A stretch of 64,000 bases of DNA from Azorinus chamasolen (taxonomy: Eukaryota; Mollusca; Bivalvia; Cardiida; Solecurtidae). Shown one piece after another: positions 41,118 to 52,249 of this stretch; position 1 is the stretch's first letter, and the number at the start of each line of letters is the position of its first letter. The stretch lies in contig OY755242.1 in the NCBI GenBank assembly GCA_963576725.1, forward strand, positions 5,994,240 to 6,058,239. The letters are read 5' to 3'. The notes beneath the pieces are model-generated. The model did not search any database, had not been told where the DNA came from, and was given only the letters and a program-made list of their open reading frames with translations. A program made the position numbers and the translations under genes.

Positions 41118-41287
41118 TATACGATATAATTTGATCCAGTTGGATACGGTCAGATTACTTTACGCTGTACAAAGACAGACCGTCAGCATAGCTCGTACGA
41201 GACACGGATACCGATTTTGAACTGACTGTCACATTTTCAAGGATACATGCTTTTAAACTTAATAATCATCCTTTCGACCTGACAGGG

Positions 41288-41345
41288 GCCGACTTACTCG
41301 GTGTCTCATCTGAATGCACAATGCTTTCAAATGCCGGTCAGGTCT
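41288..41345. mobile_element. K stem fragment
   Basis: GCCGACTTACTCGGTGTCTC followed by ATCTGAATGCACAATGC. Confidence 0.45.
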
Positions 41346-41372
41346 TTCATATGGAATTGAGGGCTGCTAACT

Positions 41373-41504
41373 GTAAAGCCATACCAATATATATCATGAG
41401 TAAACAGAAGGCTCTGATCAGACGGCTTCTACTGAAGCTGTCTGATCTTGGTCTCATCTGTTTGCAAAGACGTAGAAAGTCCTGTTTATGGAGTAAATGG
41501 TTAA
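41373..41504 (+). mobile_element. A-family core and right end
   Basis: AAGGCTCTGATCAGACGGC with GCTGTCTGATCTTGGTCTC, then AAGACGTAGAAAGTCCTG and TATGGAGTAAATGGTTAA. A B right-end scrap follows at 41538-41556. Confidence 0.75.
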
Positions 41505-41599
41505 AGATGGGTCCTGTGCATAGTTCGCACATATTAACGTAAAAGGGGTTACTGTATTGATGAAATGAGACAAAATAGATGAAAACATGTCAGTCATCC

Positions 41600-41929
41600 A
41601 CTGGAATCTGTAAGTTCTTCAGGTTCCATGCTTATTAAACATTTTTACTTGAGTCTGAGTTCGTTCTCAAGCTTTTGATTTGTCAGATTTGAGTTATCAA
41701 GCCTTTGATTGGTCAGATTTGAGCCAATGGCTCAAATCTGACCAATCAAAAACATGAGAACGAACTTAGACTCATCTAAAAGTTTTATAAGCATGGACCC
41801 AGATTTTCTATAATTTCTAGATTTGCCATTTCCAAAACATCCTGTATACATTCGTCATCTTAAATGTTCAGTTAATATTCATTAACAGACAATTATTCCT
41901 AAATTAATATTTATGGAGTAAAGGGTTAA
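41600..41929 (-). mobile_element. A-family MITE carrying an E element
   Basis: After the E element: AGATTTTCTATAATTTCTAG, CCAAAACATCCTGTATAC, right end TATTTATGGAGTAAAGGGTTAA. The left side is decayed. Confidence 0.7.
41632..41799 (+). mobile_element. E-family element with arm duplication
   Basis: GGTTCCATGCTTATTAAAC and TTTTATAAGCATGGACC; the left arm here contains the duplicated TTTGATT(T/G)GTCAGATTTG segment. Confidence 0.88.
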
Positions 41930-42049
41930 AACAGTCAACTGTATTGCTTGCCAGAAATTGAATATTTCGATTTCAATTTTACATTTTCTGCAACAATGGG
42001 ATTCTATGGATTCGATAGTCTAAGCCTTTTCTGGTTGAGAAACGAGTCT

Positions 42050-42135
42050 TTAACGTCATTTGCGAACAATGTATATCCATTATGAGAATACCATTACAGG
42101 AGTCCTCTCATCAGGATCTGCAATGTTTGTCATGA
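42050..42135. mobile_element. L-family hairpin, decayed
   Basis: GTCATTTGCGAACAATGTATATCC to CTCTCATCAGGATCTGC to AATGTTTGTC. Confidence 0.5.
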
Positions 42136-42218
42136 AATAAATTCCTTTTTTAAAACATTCCTAAATACTCACGGTAAGCATGACCTGCATTGATTTTGGA
42201 AATGTCCATTTGCCAATA

Positions 42219-42580
42219 CAGTGCTCCCTCCCTACAACGGCCCTCTCAATAACGATTCCCTCCTTACGACAACGCTTGTCACTGTTTCCGATACAACAAG
42301 ACTCCAGAAGCAATCTTTTTCCATCGTATTTTCTTTATTCCTCCATCAAACCCTATGTTGTGACCACTCTTTAAAATCGTCACTTTGTGACGATTCTAAA
42401 GAGTGGTCACAACATAGGGTTTCCTTGAGGCATAACGGTTTTAGTTCTCGAAATATGCCCTATATGGGGATCTGTAAACAAGCTAATTATGTTTGATTTT
42501 CCCTCCCTATAACAACTCCCTCTGAACAACACATACAATATTCGTATCCCAAAGGGTGTCGTTGTAGAGAGGGAGTACTG
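42219..42580 (+). mobile_element. R element: new TA-type ends round an I hairpin
   Basis: TA-CAGTGCTCCCTCCCTACAAC at left and GTTGTAGAGAGGGAGTACTG-TA at right, 362 bp. Additional inverted CCCTCTCAATAACG / CTATAACAACTCCCTC blocks lie inside. At 42335-42430 the I-family hairpin CTATGTTGTGACCACTC with its complement forms the centre, without the I outer ends. Confidence 0.88.
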
Positions 42581-42683
42581 TACATCGTTGAAAGGATATG
42601 CGGTATGATGGCTGGGATTCATAATGTTCAAACGTCAATACTAGCAGGGTATTTACATTTCAATATGTTCAATTTATTGACTA

Positions 42684-42886
42684 CAGTAAAATTCTCTAAA
42701 CTGGAATTCTAGTGAATAATATTTTAGGTATTTTAGGCAGGTGGCTGCATAATGCAGAGTGAAAGTCATGCAGGAAGCTCACAGAAGAGCTTTCTGCATG
42801 ACTTTCATCCTGCATTAAGCTGCCACCTCCCTCCAAGACTAATATTTATACCCAATTTAACGTTCGGTTTTTAGAGGTTTAATGAT
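42684..42886 (+). mobile_element. B-family MITE
   Basis: TA-CAGTAAAATTCTCTAAAC at left, GTTTTTAGAGGTTTAATG at right; stem GTCATGCAGGAAGCTC and GAGCTTTCTGCATGAC. Confidence 0.85.
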
Positions 42887-44469
42887 ATAGATTTTTGGAC
42901 TAAGGTAAAAACATCTCTATAGTGCAGAAGGAATAAACAGTTGGATATGGAAGCCCTGGAGGGACATTTGTAGTTTCTTATTAGCACTGATTAGTTATTA
43001 CTTATTTATTATTAGTTATTTGTTATTACTTATTTGTTATGAATTAATGTGTGGTTCCACCATTTTGCAAAATGAACGACGATTTTCCAAACATGTAGAC
43101 AACTGTGCGTGCTGCATTTGTGTAATGTCAAGCTACCGAGGGTGATACATTAGGTCGCCAACAACAACAAACAAGTAAATTTAACAAAATAAATCTTTAC
43201 AAATTCACAAATATACAAAATACAGTCAAATAAAAAAAGTATTCCCTTAAATGTTCGTGGCCACTAGCTGAAACTGTCTCTTGCTGTCTTTAAGCTATAT
43301 ATTACGCACACAGGCGTGTTCACTAGGGTATATAATACACTACCCAGTCTATAATGAAGCACTCAATATAGAGCTACTTTTATCTCACATCTCAAATGCT
43401 TACGGAAGAAGAAATTTATCGCACATTACTCGGTTCAAATGCTTATCTCCAAGATACGTTTCGCAATAGTACCCAGTATAGGCAATTTCTAAACGACAGT
43501 TTTCAATATATCACTGTTATAATCGAGACATACAGAAGGAAAGGATACGGAAATCGTATTAACCGTTAATACAAAAATGTTAAGGGACAGCAGTAACAAT
43601 AGCCTGCAACCCATGGCACATTAATTCAGTTAATACATCCCAGACCATATCTGTATACCGTTGTGTCTACCTTTGCATTCGTTCGGAAGGTCAGTCTACA
43701 TGATGTTTCTGTTTTACATTCGAGGTAAATTGAAGTAATTCTATTACTTATCTTTCTGAAAATCTGTATATACATGTACGTTCTTTCTTTTTTTTCCTTT
43801 TTTCATGTTTATTTGTTCGTTTTTAATTGTGGATAGTTGCCTTCATTGCGTCTTAAGTCTTGCATTTCATTTCGGTAAGACTATGCGGCGAAATGTTGAT
43901 GCTCAACTAAACTTGTCGTAGGTAGCCACTTAAAGTACAGGTCCCTAAAGCAGGACCGGTTATAATACAGGGTATTAATAAGACAGAGCTTATATCCGGT
44001 TCGAAGTCTAGTTTTATTCTCTATTTGGCAGCCACCCGTCATTTGAGACCTATCTGATAATTCAAAGAGTGGCCGCTCAACACAGTTTGAAGTGCATTAT
44101 TATTACAGCCACGATAACGTATAGCTATACATGTATACTGATCTAACGTTTAGTTTTATCAAAATGTATATTGATTTCATTGATGTTTCACCGATGTTGC
44201 CTTGCAGTTCGTATTGGTAAGATCTCACTCTGGAACATGTAAATCACGTTAGTCTTCTATGTTTCCGTAAAATGCCGATAGCATTTTATTTGAATTTCCA
44301 GAAAGTTCAAACTTAGTTTGTATTCTGCTCTTGTCTTGCTTTTCGTTTCGGTAAGGCATTAGCATAAGCAAATCAACTTCAAGGAATGCTTAAACGAAAC
44401 GGGGGATCTCCGATGAGAGTTTAGTGTGTGTCATATTCATTGTGGTGAATGGGTTTCATAGAGACAGTT

Positions 44470-44937
44470 TGTGATGAGCAAGATTCTTTTTATTACATAA
44501 CTCTTAAATGTGCCATACAACATGAAACATGCTATATATAGCTGACGCTATATTAGCTAAGATTGGCTAATATTTAAATGACGTCACTAGCATCATGCAT
44601 TGGATCTGGGTATTATCTTTAAGATTCATTAGTGTTCAGATTCACACTGCTCATTTGAACGGAAAATGCACTAATGCATTTCCACAGTTTACGGCACTCT
44701 GTTTTGGCACTCCCACACCGAAGTTTATGTGATAAAACGTGTTTTGTGATTGTATTGTAAATTGCATTGTTCTATTATTAATTTAATTGGTATAGTATGA
44801 ATAATGATATGTATGTTTAATGTACCTGTGATTCAATTATGTGCACTGTGTAATCCTTAACAGGGAAATAAAGAGTATATATATAAACTATTATATCACG
44901 TCTCTGTGATCTCTTATCTCACGTCTAATATCAACAC
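44470..44937 (+). mobile_element. Possible solo LTR
   Basis: A TG...CA interval with a late AATAAA (44866) and an AT-rich TATATATATAAA near the 3' end, followed by GGTGGTCACCAAC. This is LTR-like order, but no partner LTR, primer-binding site or coding region is found. Confidence 0.25.
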
Positions 44938-45255
44938 TCGGATCCCGGGTGGTCACCAACATCTATGCCACGAAAAACCCCGCAGAGTAGGAACACCAAC
45001 GGGTATCAGTACATCCCTATGGCGTCTGCTGCGTACCTGCCTCTGGGTCTCAAGTAAGAACGGCTACAACAATATAACCAGTATAAGTGTTTTGCCTCAG
45101 CTATAACACTCATAAACACTGACAGCCTTATATTTTCCTCACGTAACTAAGTACAGCAAATCGACTATTCACAAGTCACATACATGCCCGTATGTCATAT
45201 ATAAACAGATCCATAACTGCATATAAAACCGCTATGCCAATTAAGTCTAACTCTA

Positions 45256-45692
45256 ATTTTATCCTCCAATTTGACCTGAGACTCGATTAAATTTCGGCGT
45301 GTTTCTCGGGACTGTTCGTAATACTCTGTGACAAAAAATAGCAAACCAAAAGCCGGTAATAATCATGTTCCTCGAGGATTGTACAGTAAAACCCCTCCAA
45401 TGCGACCACTTAATGAATAAACATAGCTGTCTTTTTAAGCAGGTGGTTGCTTAATGCAGGACAAAAGTTATGCAGAAAGCTCCTACAGGAGCTTTCTACA
45501 TAACTTTGGTCCTGTACTAAGCTACCACCTGCCTTTGCCACTGTGAATTATGCCCCTTTTTGCTGGTCGCATTAGATGGGGTTTACTGTATTCTTATAGC
45601 GCATTCTTATACCTTTGGAAATTTATTCGAAGATTACCGACGATAATACACGGAATATGCATGAGTCTCAGGTCAAATTGGTAGGATAATAA
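45256..45692 (-). mobile_element. N element copy 2, inverted, with a B element inside
   Basis: TTTTATCCTCCAATTTGACC at left and GTCAAATTGGTAGGATAATAA at right. Reverse complement of 27375-27811 over its whole length, including the position of the B element. Confidence 0.88.
45384..45588 (-). mobile_element. B-family MITE inside N copy 2
   Basis: TA-CAGTAAAACCCCTCCAATG and GATGGGGTTTACTG-TA; 205 bp, same subtype as 27480. Confidence 0.92.
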
Positions 45693-47527
45693 CAGCCATG
45701 TGCTACCTCGCCTATGTACACCAGTGTGGTCATACACAATGAAGTTCCACATACACCGTTGCCTACACGCGACAGTGATACAATTATTAAATACACGTGC
45801 TGCTTACAGCTATGTAAATATTATAAAATGCAAACAAAAATGAATTGCGAACCTAACAAAACCATGATTTACAATCAAACCCTGTTTCAAGCTGCCACTC
45901 AAGGGAAGTAATAAATACCCGTCACACAAGGGTAGGCAAGAAATATGACCGCTAAAGACGGTAGCCCTCCAAGGCAAGATTAACTCGTCGAAAGCACTAA
46001 ATTGGTAAACCTTATAGTGGCTGCTTAATACAGATATACTCTATACACAAATTGCCTTTCAGCAATGATAAATAACAACTGCTTCCCTGCTCAAACTTTG
46101 CAACGTAACAAATTTAGCATACAGCCCAACTTCTCTGCAAAACCCTATTAGAGTAAACTGGCTACTTTAGAGTAAACTGGCTACTCTAAAGCCTTTCTCT
46201 ACTAAATCTCAATGCCGATAACAGCGGAACCAAGCAGAAAAACAACCGTTCACGCTAAAGTAACAGGAAGGAAATAATCAACAATAACTATTAAAAACCT
46301 ACCCAATTGCCGTGTATAATGGACACAAATTTTCCTAGTGCAACCCGTCAGTCATGGCGGTATCAGTGTGTGTGTCGATCTGTCCTTGACTACACGTCCA
46401 ATTATACATAAACCTAGCCTGAATTCCACGTGCATAAAGTAAACAAGATTTAAAACGTCCAATCACTGAATTGTATATCTAAATCATCCGATAACTGACT
46501 TGTGCAAAATAGAAAAACTGAGGCCCGTCATGTCAAAAACCTATATTTAATATAATTCACAAAAATCTAAAATCTTCATTACTGCATCAATTTAAGTCAA
46601 ATAAAGCATGTAAGTACACAGAATAACATATGCAAAAAAACCCTACATTAGACCCAACGCGTACGTGTACTTTTACTCAGTAACTCATTTTCAGAGTGTA
46701 AATCTAGATGGCTTATATAACGTTAGCTATCGACCTGCTAATCAAAAAGAGGCCTGGCAATCTGAGGCTAAATACAACAATACTTACAAAAATATAAAAA
46801 TGCATCAGTTGACTTTTGACAATTTGAACGGACTGAAATATATGAAAAGCATGTTGTTCTTGTGTTTTATTACAAAATTACAGACATGCAAATTGGTTGA
46901 ATTAAATTCTCTTGCTCAATAAGAATATTTAAGGTAAAATCACTGCCAAAAATGTGCGGACAATGTCAAATTTACAGCCATCCTCTCTCGGCAGAGAATA
47001 ACAAGAAGCATTTCTCAAAAAACATACAAATACATTGCAAGACATGCACTCCAAGACAGTTCTGATTGACATTTGACAGTCAATGACATTTGTCTACAGG
47101 CAGACTGAAGCAGTATTGTTATATCTTATTTGTTGTTAGTTAACACTTAGTTTTTATTTGTTATTTGTTTATAGTTATTTGTTATTAGTTATCACTTTCC
47201 TTTCATCATTTTCTTCTGTCTCTTCTGTGACTTGATTTTTGGTTCTTTGACGTTGGTCCTTAAATATCAACAATACATTTTTCAAGCTAAAACTTTAAAT
47301 ATATCTGGAGAGAGATGCTTTTATAATAATTTACCCTTAGTTATGACACCAACAAGAACAGGGTCACAATAAGTGACAAATGTCCCCCAAAGTATGTTAT
47401 TGATATTGAACTGCATTTTGTTGTTGTGGACAGACCTGTAAATATACGTATACATTACAGTTGGTATTCCTTATTGCGATTGTGAATGAGATAGATCTAT
47501 AGGCTACTTCGGTCAAGCTTTTTCTAT
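45693..47527. other. S interior without a recognisable gene
   Basis: A 20-bp duplication (TTAGAGTAAACTGGCTACT) at about 46150-46187. The frames at 45714 and 46665 have no family motif. Nothing else supported. Confidence 0.5.
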
Positions 47528-47662
47528 ATTGGTTTGGTTTGGTTTTTTATCAGGTTTTACGTCGTTTTAACAATAGTTCAGTCATATCACGACGTTCAGC
47601 TAATTACAGGTGGGGGAGACCCCAGAGGTTCTCCTGTGCACGGAACAAATTGCATTGTATAT
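47528..47662 (-). mobile_element. SINE fragment, second copy of 18402
   Basis: TCATATCACGACGTTCAGC, then TAATTACAGGTGGGGGAG match the 18402 SINE body. The tail is GGTTTGGTTTGG on the plus strand. The tRNA-like head is missing. Confidence 0.7.
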
Positions 47663-47877
47663 AATATATATTAACTATAATGAATAAAATCTTGAACATG
47701 TTTGGGAAATTGTTCATTTTGCAAAAATAATGGTGGAACCGCACATCAGTTCATGAAAAATAAGTAATAACAAATAGCTAATAACAAATAAGTAATAACT
47801 AATAAGTGCTAATAAGTAACTAAAATGCCCCTCCAGGGCTTCCGTATTACGAGTTGGATCTATAAGAACATGTAGTG

Positions 47878-47996
47878 TATTTAACCTTTTACGTCATTCG
47901 ACACTTGTGTTAACTAAGTATACCAAATGTCTGCTCTGTTTGTTATGGCATAATATAGATGTCATAACATAGTTTCTACCGTGGCCAAAATATGTG
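47878..47996 (-). mobile_element. A-family MITE, left part
   Basis: TTAACCTTTTACGTCATTC, GTCTGCTCTGTTTGTTATGG, AGTTTCTACCGTGGCC, then it runs into the 24-bp array. Confidence 0.65.
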
Positions 47997-48115
47997 TTCA
48001 CATCAAATATAAACATGTGCTCACATCAAATATAAAACATGTGTTCACATCAAATATTAAACATATGTTCACATCAAATATAAAACATATGTTCACATCA
48101 AATATATAACACATT
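47993..48115 (+). repeat. 24-bp tandem array, five units
   Basis: GTTCACATCAAATATAAAAC plus ATGT or ATAT, five units, 85-95 percent alike. It begins exactly where the A element's TGTGTTCACAT block lies, so it may have grown from it. Confidence 0.9.
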
Positions 48116-48790
48116 TGATAAATGATATAATTACATCTTACACATTTAATGATGTAATTATTACATCTTATATAAGTATACATCAGGTAAAGTGTTGATG
48201 GTTATCTTACATTAATCAGAAGGTATATTATTGATGTAATTATTCATTATGATTATTAGTAGTAGTATACCACATTCATATGGCGGTCTTTTCACACAGT
48301 ACATGTGCGTTCAAAAACGCTTTTCGTGAATAATTTACGCAAACAACTGAGTATATCAATGAATAGTTATGGAACATTTAAAACAAGGGAAACATGTTTA
48401 AGATATAGATATCGATGAAAAAATAAAAATGAAATTAATTGAAGAATCGTAGTTAAAGACCAAAGACATATGTTCACATCAAATATATAACACATTTGAT
48501 AAATGTTGTAATTCCATCTTACAAATTTAATGATGTAATTATTACATCTTATATAAGTATACATCAGGTAAAATATTATTATTAGTAGTAGTAGTATACC
48601 ACATTCATATGGCGGTCTTTTCACACAGTACATGTGCGTTCAAAAACACTTTTCGTGAATAATTTACGTTACAAAACTGAGTATATCAATGCATAGTTAT
48701 GGAACATTTAAAACAAGGAAACCATATTTAAGATAAAGATATCGATGAAAAATTAAAAATGAAACTAATTAAAGAATCGATTTAAATACC
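48085..48790 (+). repeat. Direct duplication of about 330-380 bp
   Basis: 48085-48461 and 48466-48790 align from ACATATGTTCACATCAAAT to GATATCGATGAAAAA. The first copy has about 50 extra bases near 48195-48250. Confidence 0.9.
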
Positions 48791-48940
48791 AAATCACCAT
48801 TTTCCGTAAGTTTATATGCCGGTAAATCAAGGGAGGTAGACGCTTACCCTGACTATATTGAATCAGCTCACTCACCTCACAAAATATATAATGTAACATT
48901 CGTGCCTCACATAGTTACGACCCAGAACTACCTGGCTGAC

Positions 48941-49760
48941 GCACATCTAACATAAATATTCATTATGTAAAGGCTGCCGCACATCTAACATAATTATTCA
49001 TTATGTAAAGGCTGACACACATCTAACATAAATATTCATTATGTAAAGACTGGTGCACATCTAATATAAATATTCATTATGTAAAGGCTGGCGCACATCT
49101 AACATAATTATTCATTATGTAAAGGCTGACGCACATCTAACATAAATCGTCCTTGTGTAAAGGGTTAACGCACATCTTGTTTGAAAAGTATTCTCCATGT
49201 AAAGTGTTGATGCACACCTTAAATAAGTATTATCAGGCAGGTAGAGGAGACATGAACATCTAACATAACTAATTCATTATATACAGGGTTGATGCACATC
49301 TAACATATATATGCATTATTTAAAAGATTGATGCACAGCTTACGAAAATATTTTTTTATGAGAAAGTTGATGCACATCGTACATAAATGTTCTTTTTTAA
49401 AGGGTCGATGTACATATTACATACATAATCATTAAGTAAAGGGATGATACACATCTTACATAAATAGTCATTCTGGAAATGATTTATGCATATCTTTGAT
49501 AAACATCCATTATGTAAAGGTTTCTTCATGTTACATTAATGATTACTTATACATGTAGGGTTGATTCACATCTTACATTAATATTCATTATGTAAAGGGT
49601 TGGTGTGCACATCTCGCATACACGTTCACCAAGTGCCGGGTAGAGAACAATATTGTATAAGTATCAATCATGCAAAGGGTTCAGAAACATCTTGCAGAAA
49701 TATTAATTAAATAGAGTTGATGGACACGTTTACATAGAAAAACAAACATGTTTTAAAGAG
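48941..49760 (+). repeat. 38-bp minisatellite, about 20 units
   Basis: GCACATCTAACATAAATATT plus CATTATGTAAAGGCTGAC. Units at 48941, 48979, 49017, 49055, 49093 and 49131 keep the 38-bp register. Later units drift in length to about 49760. The unit resembles an A terminus (GAATATTCAT...GTAAAGGGTT). Confidence 0.88.
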
Positions 49761-49895
49761 TTGGTGGGGAAGGGAAATAACACTGTAAGTTCATACAGGG
49801 ACTCTGGTGAGCAACATTAAAATTCTGCCATACAGTAAGCAACAAACAAGAATGAACCAGTTTGAATGCGGTCTTTGTGACGAGGTATTACAGAA

Positions 49896-50117
49896 CAGTA
49901 ACATTTCTATAAACCGAATATTTGGTATAGAAGAAATCAAGTCTTCTTTGGTAGGTGGCTTCTGAATTCACAGTGAAATTCATGCAGAAAGCTCCTGAAA
50001 GCAGAAAGCTCCTTCGGGAGCTTTCTGCATAACTTTCATCATGCATAAAGCTGCCATCTGTCATATGGCCTGACACTGATACTTATGCTTGAGCGTTTGA
50101 TTGAGATTATATTTACT
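49896..50117 (+). mobile_element. B-family MITE with stem duplication
   Basis: CAGTAACATTTCTATAAACCG at left, ATTATATTTACTG-TA at right. GCAGAAAGCTCCT is duplicated at the hairpin centre. Confidence 0.85.
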
Positions 50118-50360
50118 GTATATGTTGTGATAAATTGATGCATCACAATAGTCGTTATCATAGCACGGGCGGACTGTAACGGTATGAGCTATTTACTATG
50201 CCCCTATATAGTTGTGATATACACATTAGTACGGTCCATCAGGGTCGTGTAATTATGATTGTGTCGTTAGATAATATTGTCGACTCTACGATCTTCAATT
50301 ATCAGTGTATCATACAAATGAGATGAGCAAATTACTGGTCACGGACAGTTGTATTACTCT

Positions 50361-50573
50361 ACAGTAAATCCTCTCTTAACCGGACTTTAAGTGTGGTAGA
50401 AATGTGGTAATTAACGCAGCTGATTATGGTCTGCAATGTTTGTGTATAAGATTATAATATGCATTACTCTACCAAGAACAAATAATATGAACCAGTGCTA
50501 TTATAAACATTCAGCTAATAAATATTCATAACGTCATTTGTTTTACATTAATATTCAACAGGGAAATGGTTAA
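50361..50573 (-). mobile_element. B left end fused to an A element
   Basis: CAGTAAATCCTCTCTTAACCG begins a B element that stops by about 50410. From there GATTATGGTCTGCAATG to CAACAGGGAAATGGTTAA is the right part of an A element. Confidence 0.7.
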
Positions 50574-50656
50574 GCAATATGTTTAGAATATATTTACTGC
50601 ATGACCGACGCAGTTGTGTTCACATTCAGCATAATAACTGTAATTATAGTATAAAT

Positions 50657-50879
50657 GTAACCCATTCCCCCATGTCGACGCCTTTGACGCCTCTGTAAAA
50701 ATCACTTTTAAAAGCATTGTGATAAATAGAGCATTTGCTCCATGTGAGAAAATGCTCTATTTATCACAGTAGTGTATATACAACACAATTCTAAAATTAT
50801 TCCTCTAGTAAATGCTCCTTTTCGGCAGAACTATTCAAAGAGGTTGGAACTAAAAATAGCCTATGTGGGAATGGATTAA
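50657..50879 (+). mobile_element. H-family MITE
   Basis: TGTAACCCATTCCCCCATG at left, GGGAATGGATTAA at right; hairpin GATAAATAGAGCATTTGCTC with GAGAAAATGCTCTATTTATC. Confidence 0.9.
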
Positions 50880-50947
50880 TGACAACTAAGTGAATAAAGT
50901 TTTGAGGATTCAACACTGTACTTGATACTCCTGCATGTTTACACGGT

Positions 50948-51176
50948 TTAACCCATTCCCTCATATTGACGACTTTTGACGACTCTGTAAACGTCACTTT
51001 GTGAAACCATTGTGACAAATAGAGCATTTGCTCCTATAGGAGCAAATGCTCTATTTATCACAATGGTTTCAAACTACAAAATTCTAAAATTTACCTTTTC
51101 TCTAGTTAATTCTTCTTTTTGGTAGATTTATCCGAAGAGGTTGTATCTAAAAATAGCCTATGAGGTAATGGGTTAA
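50948..51176 (+). mobile_element. H-family MITE, reference copy
   Basis: TTAACCCATTCCCTCATATTG at left, GAGGTAATGGGTTAA at right. The hairpin is essentially perfect, centred on CTCCTATAGGAG (51031-51042). Only 68 bases from the previous H copy. Confidence 0.94.
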
Positions 51177-51179
51177 ATG

Positions 51180-51350
51180 CAGTAATCCAGGATCAGACAG
51201 CTCCAATAATATCTGCCTTACCTGGAACTACTATATTAATTTTGTCTATAGATATGATTCTGTATATTTTATTTCTGATAAGGTATATAAATTAATCAAA
51301 ATTCACAATAGGTTTTGTGTTTGCATGAATATTAACAAAGTAAGATAGCC
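51180..51350 (-). mobile_element. A-family relic
   Basis: CCAGGATCAGACAGCTCC, TATAGATATGATTCTGTATA and TTTGCATGAATATTAAC. Confidence 0.5.
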
Positions 51351-51439
51351 AGTTTATTTAGAACTAAGGTATTACAGACAGCTCTAATATAGCATGTCCT
51401 GTACATTAATAACTTTTTGAAGGTAGACAACGAATGTAA

Positions 51440-51550
51440 TGCAATTTGCAAACAGGGTAGAGTAGTCTTCCGGTCACTGTCTGTTTTGTTTGTCATTCAA
51501 ATTCCTCTCGCACATTTTATGCATTTTACTTTATGGCCTCATACTCATCC
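51440..51550. mobile_element. L-family relic
   Basis: TTTGCAAACAGGGTAGAGTAG, CTGTTTTGTTTGTCATTC and CTCTCGCACATTTTATGC match 33470 and its flank. Confidence 0.55.
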
Positions 51551-51609
51551 TTACCAATAAACACTGATGAACAACTCCAATGTCATTTAGTTTGTGCTTG
51601 GTGGTGCTT

Positions 51610-51833
51610 TTAACCCTTCCCCTGTTCTATATTTATAACACCTACTGAATATTCATGGTCAAAACAGTTATAATGAAATATGGAAAGTGGGACATTGTAG
51701 CCATTTTAGAAACTAAAGAAACAGATCTATCAAATTCCATTAGCACACATAGCAGACCCTGATCAGCCGACTGATCTGGATTTACTATGTTTGTCAATGC
51801 GTGAAAAGGCGTTTATATGAAGGAAAGGGTTAA
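51610..51833 (-). mobile_element. F-family MITE with shortened stem
   Basis: TTAACCCTTCCCCTGTTC at left, GAAGGAAAGGGTTAA at right; GACCCTGATCAGCCGACTGATCTGG shows a collapsed hairpin of about 20 bases. Confidence 0.9.
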
Positions 51834-52249
51834 AACTGGTTTACTGTACAATATGAGTTTGAACCCTGTAAAATGTTTGAATGCTACACACGAACATATT
51901 TAAATTAACTTTCATACAGGAAATTACGATCCATGGTGGGATTTAATTGATCGAGCCAATCTTTGAGTGAATCCCTATAGCGTTTGAACACATCCGGGCT
52001 TAAAAGAAAACGTATTCGATTATGAAAACGATTGTATCAACAGCGTTCTATTCATAATGGGACTTTTTGTTTCATCTAACAGTTGGATAACAGGCATACA
52101 TACTCCTTTTGATCATGTACCTCATAAATATGCATGTAGGAGAAAATGAACCAACGATGTTTGGCCACGGTAGAACCTGTTACATCATGTCGATATAATT
52201 TTCTAGTTGGAATTCTGTGTATGGCTAAGATGCTCTAAACTGCAACTGC
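51834..52249. other. No gene seen
   Basis: A B right-end scrap (TGGTTTACTGTA) at 51837-51848. Otherwise unassigned. Confidence 0.5.

Larger units (their letters stand above)
42949..47843. mobile_element. S: 4.9-kb element with 148-bp terminal inverted repeats
   Basis: 42949-43096 (GGAAGCCCTGGAGGG, then AT-rich TTATTAGTTATT-type repeats, then GTTCCACCATTTTGCAAAATG) is the inverse of 47696-47843 at roughly 85 percent by eye. A third block of the same AT repeats lies at about 47130-47195. The interior holds short frames only, for example 46665-46922 (85 codons), with no transposase motif that I can recognise. Nested inside are an N element, a SINE fragment and a possible LTR. TIR length and size would fit a degenerate DNA transposon. 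Confidence 0.7.

Noticed and set aside
44866..45106. AATAAA followed by a 66-codon frame, considered as a gene end or a retrovirus-like leader
   Set aside because: No coding motif, no primer-binding site and no second LTR; kept only as a weak solo-LTR suggestion.
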